A stretch of DNA of 64,000 nucleotides, taken from Aldehydirespirator sp965219165 (GTDB lineage Bacteria > Actinomycetota > Acidimicrobiia > Acidimicrobiales > Aldehydirespiratoraceae). The notes under the pieces were generated by a model. That model had not been told where the DNA came from. It made no database searches and saw only the letters and a program-made list of their open reading frames with translations. The stretch is taken from assembly GCA_965219165.1 (NCBI GenBank), contig CBDCMW010000002.1:868001-932000 (forward strand), in the 5' to 3' direction. The translations under genes and the position numbers were made by a program. This document shows, piece by piece, positions 60,002-64,000 of this stretch. Position 1 is the first letter of the stretch. Each line of letters opens with the position of its first letter.

Positions 60002-61690
60002 CTACGTGGCGCCCCAGGCGCCTCCGCCGGGGGTCAGGACCCGCAGGCGGTCGCCGGCTTGGACGTCCAGGGTGATCTTGCCGGGCAGCAGCTCCCGGGC
60101 ACCGGTGCGGCGGATCAGCCAGTCCTCGCCCTTGGCCCCCGGGCCGCCGCCCTGCAGGCCCCAGGGCTGTGTCACCCTGCGCTCGCCCATCAGGGTCACG
60201 GTGGCGTCCTCGAGGAACTCCATCTCCCGCACGATGCCCTCGCCGCCGGGGTAGCGGCCCTCGCCGCCGCTGCCCGAGCGCAGGCCGTAGGCGGTGATGC
60301 GCAGCGGGTAGTGCTGGACGAGGCTCTCGATCGGCGTGTTCTTCGTGTTGGTCATGCCGGTGTGGATCCCCGACTGCCCGGCCCGGCCCCAGCGTCCGCC
60401 CTGCCCGCCGCCGACCGTCTCGTAGTAGGCGAAAGCGTCCGATCCCGCCAGCACGTTGTTCATCGTCCCCTGCGACGCGGCCGGCACCGCGGCGGGCGCG
60501 GCCGCGGCCAGCGCGCCCAGCAGCACATCCGCGATGCGCTGGGACGTCTCCACGTTGCCGGCGGCCACCGCCGCGGGCGGCTCGGCGCTCACGATCGAGC
60601 CGCGGGGCGCGGCCATGGTGATGGGTCGGTAGCAGCCGCCGTTGGCGGGGATGGACGGGTCGGTGGCCACCCGCACCGCGAAGTACAGGCACGACACCGC
60701 CACGGCCTCCACCGAGTTGAAGTTGGCCTCCACCTGCGGCGCGGAACCTGCGAAGTCGGCGTGCAGTTCCGAGCCGTCGATGGTGACCCTCACCGCGATG
60801 CTGTGCAGCCGGTCCGGGCCCTCCACGCAGTCCTCGAAGGAGTAGTCGCCGTCGGGCAGCTCGGCGATGGCGGCCCGCATCCGGCGCTCGCCGTAGTCGA
60901 GCAGGCCGCGGCAGATCGCGGTGTGATGCGCCGGCCCGTAGGCGGCGCACAGCTCGACGAGCCTCCTAGCTCCGACCTCGTTGGCGCCGAGCTGGGCGGA
61001 CAGATCCCCCAGGCGCTCGTCGGGCGTGCGGGTCGCGGCCAGGAACGGGTCGAGGAACTGCGGCACCCACTGGCCTCCCCGCGCCGCAAGCATCGGCGCC
61101 ACGACATGGCCCTCCTGGTCGAGCCGCGTGGCATGCGCCGGCATCGATCCGGGCGCGTCGCCGCCCACATCGGAGTGGTGGGCCCGGTTGGCCACCCAGC
61201 CCACGAGGTCTCCCCGATGGGCGACGGGCCGCACGATGGTCAAGTCGTTGAGGTGGGTGCCCCCGTGGTAGGGGTCGTTGACCGCGTACTGGGCCTCGAG
61301 CTCGAGCACGTCGCCGAAGGCGTCGATCACCGCCTGAACCGATGCCGGCATCGAGCCGAGATGCACCGGGATGTGCTCGGCCTGGGCCAGCAGCTCGCCG
61401 TGCGGGACGAACAGCGCGGTGGAGAAGTCGGCTCGCTCCTTGATGTTGGGCGAGTAGCCGGTGCGGCGCAACACCCCGCCCATCTCGTCGGCCGCGGCAG
61501 TGAACCGGTGCCGGGCCACCTCAAGGTCGATCGCGTTCAAGCCCACCGCGTCACCATCCCCGGAATCGGCAGCGGGGAGCGCCCAAAGCGGCTTCGGGCT
61601 GTTCCTGTTGGAGGCGCGTGCAGTGGGGGAATCGGCAGCGGGGAGCGCCAAAGCGGCTTCGGCTGCTGCCAGTTCCTGTTGGGTCACCAT
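60002..61690 (-). CDS. hyuB: Hydantoinase/oxoprolinase B subunit (HyuB)
   Basis: A 562-residue HyuB: VARHRFTAAADEMGGVLRRT, YSPNIKERADFSTALFVPHG, EAQYAVNDPYHGGTHLNDLT, VGWVANRAHHSDVGGDAPGS and the end LRVLTPGGGAWG. Works with HyuA in ATP-dependent opening of 5-oxoproline or hydantoin rings. The N-terminal ~50 residues contain a near-duplicate (LPAADSPTARA, LPAADSGDGDA) that matches a small DNA duplication near 61,565-61,660. ATG 61690 overlaps the hyuA end by 7 bp. Confidence 0.93.
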   Translation of the reverse strand: MVTQQELAAAEAALALPAADSPTARASNRNSPKPLWALPAADSGDGDAVGLNAIDLEVARHRFTAAADEMGGVLRRTGYSPNIKERADFSTALFVPHGELLAQAEHIPVHLGSMPASVQAVIDAFGDVLELEAQYAVNDPYHGGTHLNDLTIVRPVAHRGDLVGWVANRAHHSDVGGDAPGSMPAHATRLDQEGHVVAPMLAARGGQWVPQFLDPFLAATRTPDERLGDLSAQLGANEVGARRLVELCAAYGPAHHTAICRGLLDYGERRMRAAIAELPDGDYSFEDCVEGPDRLHSIAVRVTIDGSELHADFAGSAPQVEANFNSVEAVAVSCLYFAVRVATDPSIPANGGCYRPITMAAPRGSIVSAEPPAAVAAGNVETSQRIADVLLGALAAAAPAAVPAASQGTMNNVLAGSDAFAYYETVGGGQGGRWGRAGQSGIHTGMTNTKNTPIESLVQHYPLRITAYGLRSGSGGEGRYPGGEGIVREMEFLEDATVTLMGERRVTQPWGLQGGGPGAKGEDWLIRRTGARELLPGKITLDVQAGDRLRVLTPGGGAWGAT

Positions 61691-63660
61691 TCGATCCTCA
61701 TCGCCCCGGTCTCGTGGACGGTGGCTCGATCGCCGGCGGCCAGATACGTCGTGGACTCGCCCTCGGCGATGATGGCCGGGCCGACCACCTCGGCGCCCAC
61801 CGGCAGCGCGGGGCGCCACCACACCTGCGCCTCCGCGCTCTGTGACGCCCCGATCACCGGGCGGGACCCGCGCCGCGGGTCGCCGGGTTCGGGCTCGAAC
61901 GCGGGCAGGTCCGCCCAGCTCAGCGCGGCCGTGCCGACGGCCTCGGCCCTCACCGTCACCGCCTCCACCGGGTCGGTGGGCCGGGCGAAGCCGTTGCGCT
62001 GGGCGTGCAGGCGGTGGAACCTCTCGCACAGCGTCTCCCACGGCTCGCCCTCGGTGTGGGGCACCGACGTCTCATGGGCCTGGCCCACATAGCGCATGTC
62101 GACGACCAATGCCGCGGTCCGAGCCGGCTGGCCGCTGTCGGCCTCGATCTGGCCGCGAGCCGCAGCCAGCAGCTCCCGAGCCGCCGCAGGCAGCCGGTCG
62201 GGGTCGTCGCCGGTGGTGTTGATCGTCTGGGCGGCATCAGCCCGGGGCGGGCTGAGCAGCAGACCGAAGGCCGAGAAGACCCCGGCGTAGGGCGGGACGA
62301 TCACGCCCTCCATCTCCAGGGACCGGGCCAGCGCGCCCGCGTGCAGGCCGCCCGCGCCCCCGAACGCCATGAGCGCCGCGTTGCGGGGGTCGGTGCCCTG
62401 CTCCACCGAAACGGCCCGCACCGCGTGGGTCATGTGCGACTCCACCACCGCGACCACTCCCAGCGCGGCCTCGACCGGATCCAGCGACAGCTCCGCTCCC
62501 AGCCGCTCCAAGGCGACGGTGGACAGGTCGGGCTGCAGGGCCACCGTGCCCGCCAGCCTCGCGCTCGGATCCAGGCGGCCCAGCACCACATGGGCGTCGG
62601 TGACGGTCGGCTCGGTGCCGCCGCGGCCGTAGCATGCCGGGCCGGGGTCGGCCCCCGCGGAGAGCGGCCCCACCCGCAGCGCGCCGCCGCGGTCGGCCCA
62701 GGCCACCGACCCGCCTCCGGCGCCGACGGTGTGGACCGCCACCGACGGCATCAGGCAGGCGTGGCCGGCGATCTCGCGGTTGTAGGTCACCTCGGGCCGG
62801 CCCCGGCGCACCCGGCACACGTCGGTCGACGTGCCGCCCATGTCGAACGAGATCACCGTGTCGCAGCCCATCAGCTCGCCCAGCGCGGCCGCGGCCACCA
62901 CCCCGCCCGCGGGTCCCGACAGCAGGATCGACGCCGGGAACGCCGACGCGTGGCCGAGCGACACGAGCCCTCCGGAGGAGCGCATGACCGCGATCTCGTC
63001 CACGAACCCGGCCCGTCCGGCCCGGTCGGCCAAGTTGCCCATGTAGCGGGCCACCTCCGGCGACAGGAAGGCGTTGAGGACCGCGGTCGAGAACCGCTCG
63101 TACTCCCTGAACTCGGCCACCACCTCAGCGGACGCCGACACCGGCACGCCGACAACCTGCCGGAGCCGGTCGGCCAGCGCCCGCTCAACCGCGGGATCTG
63201 CATACGAGTACATCAGACACACCGCCACCGCTTCCGCGCCCTGGTCGCGGGCCGCAGCCGCGACCGAGGCCGCGACCGCGTCCAACTCGTCGTCTTGGCC
63301 AGCCGCGGGCATCTCGACGCCGAGCCGCATCTCGGGGTCCGCCAGTGGACGAGCCCGGTCAGCGAACGGGTCGTACAACGATGGGCGGTCCTGGCGGGCG
63401 ATCTCGATGAGCGACTCGAACCCGGCGTCGGTCACCAGCAGCGTCTTGGCCCCGCGCCGCTCCAGCAGCGCGTTGGTGGCGACGGTGGTCCCGTGCAGCA
63501 GGTCGGCGCGGGCATCCGCCCGCACCGCGGCGCCGGCTCCCGCCATCACGCCCTCGCTCTGATCGTGGGGGGTGGAGGAAACCTTCCCGACGGTCATGGC
63601 CCCGCCGTCCCACATGGCGACGTCGGTGAACGTCCCGCCCACGTCGACGCCCAGAGTGAT
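61684..63660 (-). CDS. hyuA: Hydantoinase/oxoprolinase A subunit (HyuA), start uncertain
   Basis: About 658 residues of HyuA: ITLGVDVGGTFTDVAMWDGG is phosphate-1, LLHGTTVATNALLERRGAKT the substrate-side block, VISFDMGGTSTDVCRVRRGR phosphate-2, and MAFGGAGGLHAGALARSLEM follows. No ATG, GTG or TTG lies between 63,654 and the TTG at 63,939, which would overlap the divergent gene. The sequence just before phosphate-1 is a 36-bp tandem duplication. The true start may be an ATC/CTG near 63,654-63,660 or may have been disturbed by the duplication. Operon with hyuB. Confidence 0.88.
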   Translation of the reverse strand: MTLGVDVGGTFTDVAMWDGGAMTVGKVSSTPHDQSEGVMAGAGAAVRADARADLLHGTTVATNALLERRGAKTLLVTDAGFESLIEIARQDRPSLYDPFADRARPLADPEMRLGVEMPAAGQDDELDAVAASVAAAARDQGAEAVAVCLMYSYADPAVERALADRLRQVVGVPVSASAEVVAEFREYERFSTAVLNAFLSPEVARYMGNLADRAGRAGFVDEIAVMRSSGGLVSLGHASAFPASILLSGPAGGVVAAAALGELMGCDTVISFDMGGTSTDVCRVRRGRPEVTYNREIAGHACLMPSVAVHTVGAGGGSVAWADRGGALRVGPLSAGADPGPACYGRGGTEPTVTDAHVVLGRLDPSARLAGTVALQPDLSTVALERLGAELSLDPVEAALGVVAVVESHMTHAVRAVSVEQGTDPRNAALMAFGGAGGLHAGALARSLEMEGVIVPPYAGVFSAFGLLLSPPRADAAQTINTTGDDPDRLPAAARELLAAARGQIEADSGQPARTAALVVDMRYVGQAHETSVPHTEGEPWETLCERFHRLHAQRNGFARPTDPVEAVTVRAEAVGTAALSWADLPAFEPEPGDPRRGSRPVIGASQSAEAQVWWRPALPVGAEVVGPAIIAEGESTTYLAAGDRATVHETGAMRIEW

Positions 63661-63721
63661 CCGGGCGGGAGCGCGCCTGTCGGTGCCCAGAGTGATCCGG
63701 GCGGGAGCGCGCCTGTCGGTG
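63650..63721. repeat. 36-bp tandem duplication at the start of hyuA
   Basis: Two perfect 36-bp copies (63650-63685 and 63686-63721), each starting CCCAGAGTGATCCGGGCGGG, code in frame for GTDRRAPARITL. Perfect identity suggests a recent event. Confidence 0.9.
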
Positions 63722-63857
63722 CCCGGAGGCGTCCGGGCCTGCGTATGCCCATCGGTGGAGCCTGTGTCGATGGCAGCATCGTATTGTGCGGTCCCGCATC
63801 GACCGGCGGAGCCGAGACGGCACCGACGGGTCGGCTCCTCGCCGTAGCCTGAGCACT

Positions 63858-64000
63858 TGCCCGTATTTCTCGCAGGACTGGCCGCGGCCCTGCTCGGAAC
63901 CGGCGACTTCTTCGGGGGCGTCGGCGGCCGCCGCGTCAACCGTCCCGGCGCGGTGGTGTCGATCGCCTGGGTGGCGTCGTGCGTGGGCGCGACGGTGGCA
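63858..64000 (+). CDS. EamA/DMT-family permease, N-terminal part
   Basis: It starts at TTG 63858 and runs off the window. The 47 visible residues (VFLAGLAAALLGTGDFFGGV, then GGRRVNRPGAVVSIAWVASC) look like the first helices of an EamA-type drug/metabolite transporter. Divergent from hyuA, with which it shares the short 5' region. Confidence 0.65.

Noticed and set aside
59933..62092. A 719-residue plus-strand open frame
   Set aside because: It is antisense to hyuB/hyuA, which are unmistakable. The plus-strand product is Arg/Gly/His-rich with no family pattern.

Overview
The window is about 64 kb of very GC-rich chromosome from an actinobacterium. A WhiB iron-sulfur regulator, a TatA of actinobacterial type, a DivIVA-like coiled-coil protein, a UPF0182 membrane protein, a PDZ/Lon (YlbL-type) protease, an MreB homologue, a zincin_2/DUF2342 protein and an F420-type luciferase-like oxidoreductase all point to Actinomycetota. 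MreB together with UPF0182 and many GTG/TTG starts suggests Acidimicrobiia. The load of toxin-antitoxin, Fic and restriction genes would fit a host-associated or marine lineage, but the sequence does not prove that.

Layout. (1) 1-24,000 is mostly core: the end of a rhodanese, a VWA protein, WhiB, TatA, polyphosphate kinase, an MFS transporter, a zincin-like protein, an NAD(P)-epimerase-like membrane protein, MoaE, MreB, a HEAT-repeat gene with a frameshift inside a tandem repeat, a coiled-coil membrane protein, a YlbL protease, a DivIVA-like protein, UPF0182, an FMN-dependent glutamate-synthase-like protein, an APC permease, an SDR and initiator tRNA-fMet. (2) 24,000-35,500 is a defence island directly downstream of the tRNA. 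It holds a low-GC 744-aa protein with an Mrr-like nuclease end and a PIN-like region, a broken tyrosine integrase, a 5-methylcytosine restriction-modification pair, an XRE regulator with a clear promoter/operator, an SPPYW-type methyltransferase with an overlapping second restriction gene, Vsr, and a Phd/VapC pair. (3) 35,700-47,560 has an internally deleted putA relic and then a co-directional catabolic cluster: FAD oxidoreductase, Asp/Glu/hydantoin racemase, DUF917, a HyuA-type hydantoinase/oxoprolinase, an M19 dipeptidase, a PucR regulator and a ribose-type ABC importer. This looks like uptake and breakdown of a hydantoin-like cyclic amide or modified amino acid/dipeptide. (4) 47,600-64,000 is a patchwork of toxin-antitoxin modules, a Fic protein, decayed genes (LLM oxidoreductase, AAA ATPase, alcohol dehydrogenase fragment), CorA, an acyl-CoA-dehydrogenase-like flavoprotein, two paralogous one-helix proteins, an APH-type kinase, a second hydantoinase/oxoprolinase pair (HyuB-HyuA) and the start of an EamA-type permease.

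A recurring theme is repeat-driven change. A roughly 155-bp dispersed element with imperfect terminal inverted repeats occurs at 3,471 and 53,011. In-frame 12-, 15- and 36-bp tandem repeats lie inside or at the start of genes. Several genes are split by single-base frameshifts, which may be real decay or may partly be assembly error in homopolymers and repeats.

The best candidate for a little-described system is the nuclease/PIN-like fusion gene at 24,605-26,839 within the tRNA-linked defence island. All functions are assigned by reading the sequence and recognising motifs; no database search was run.
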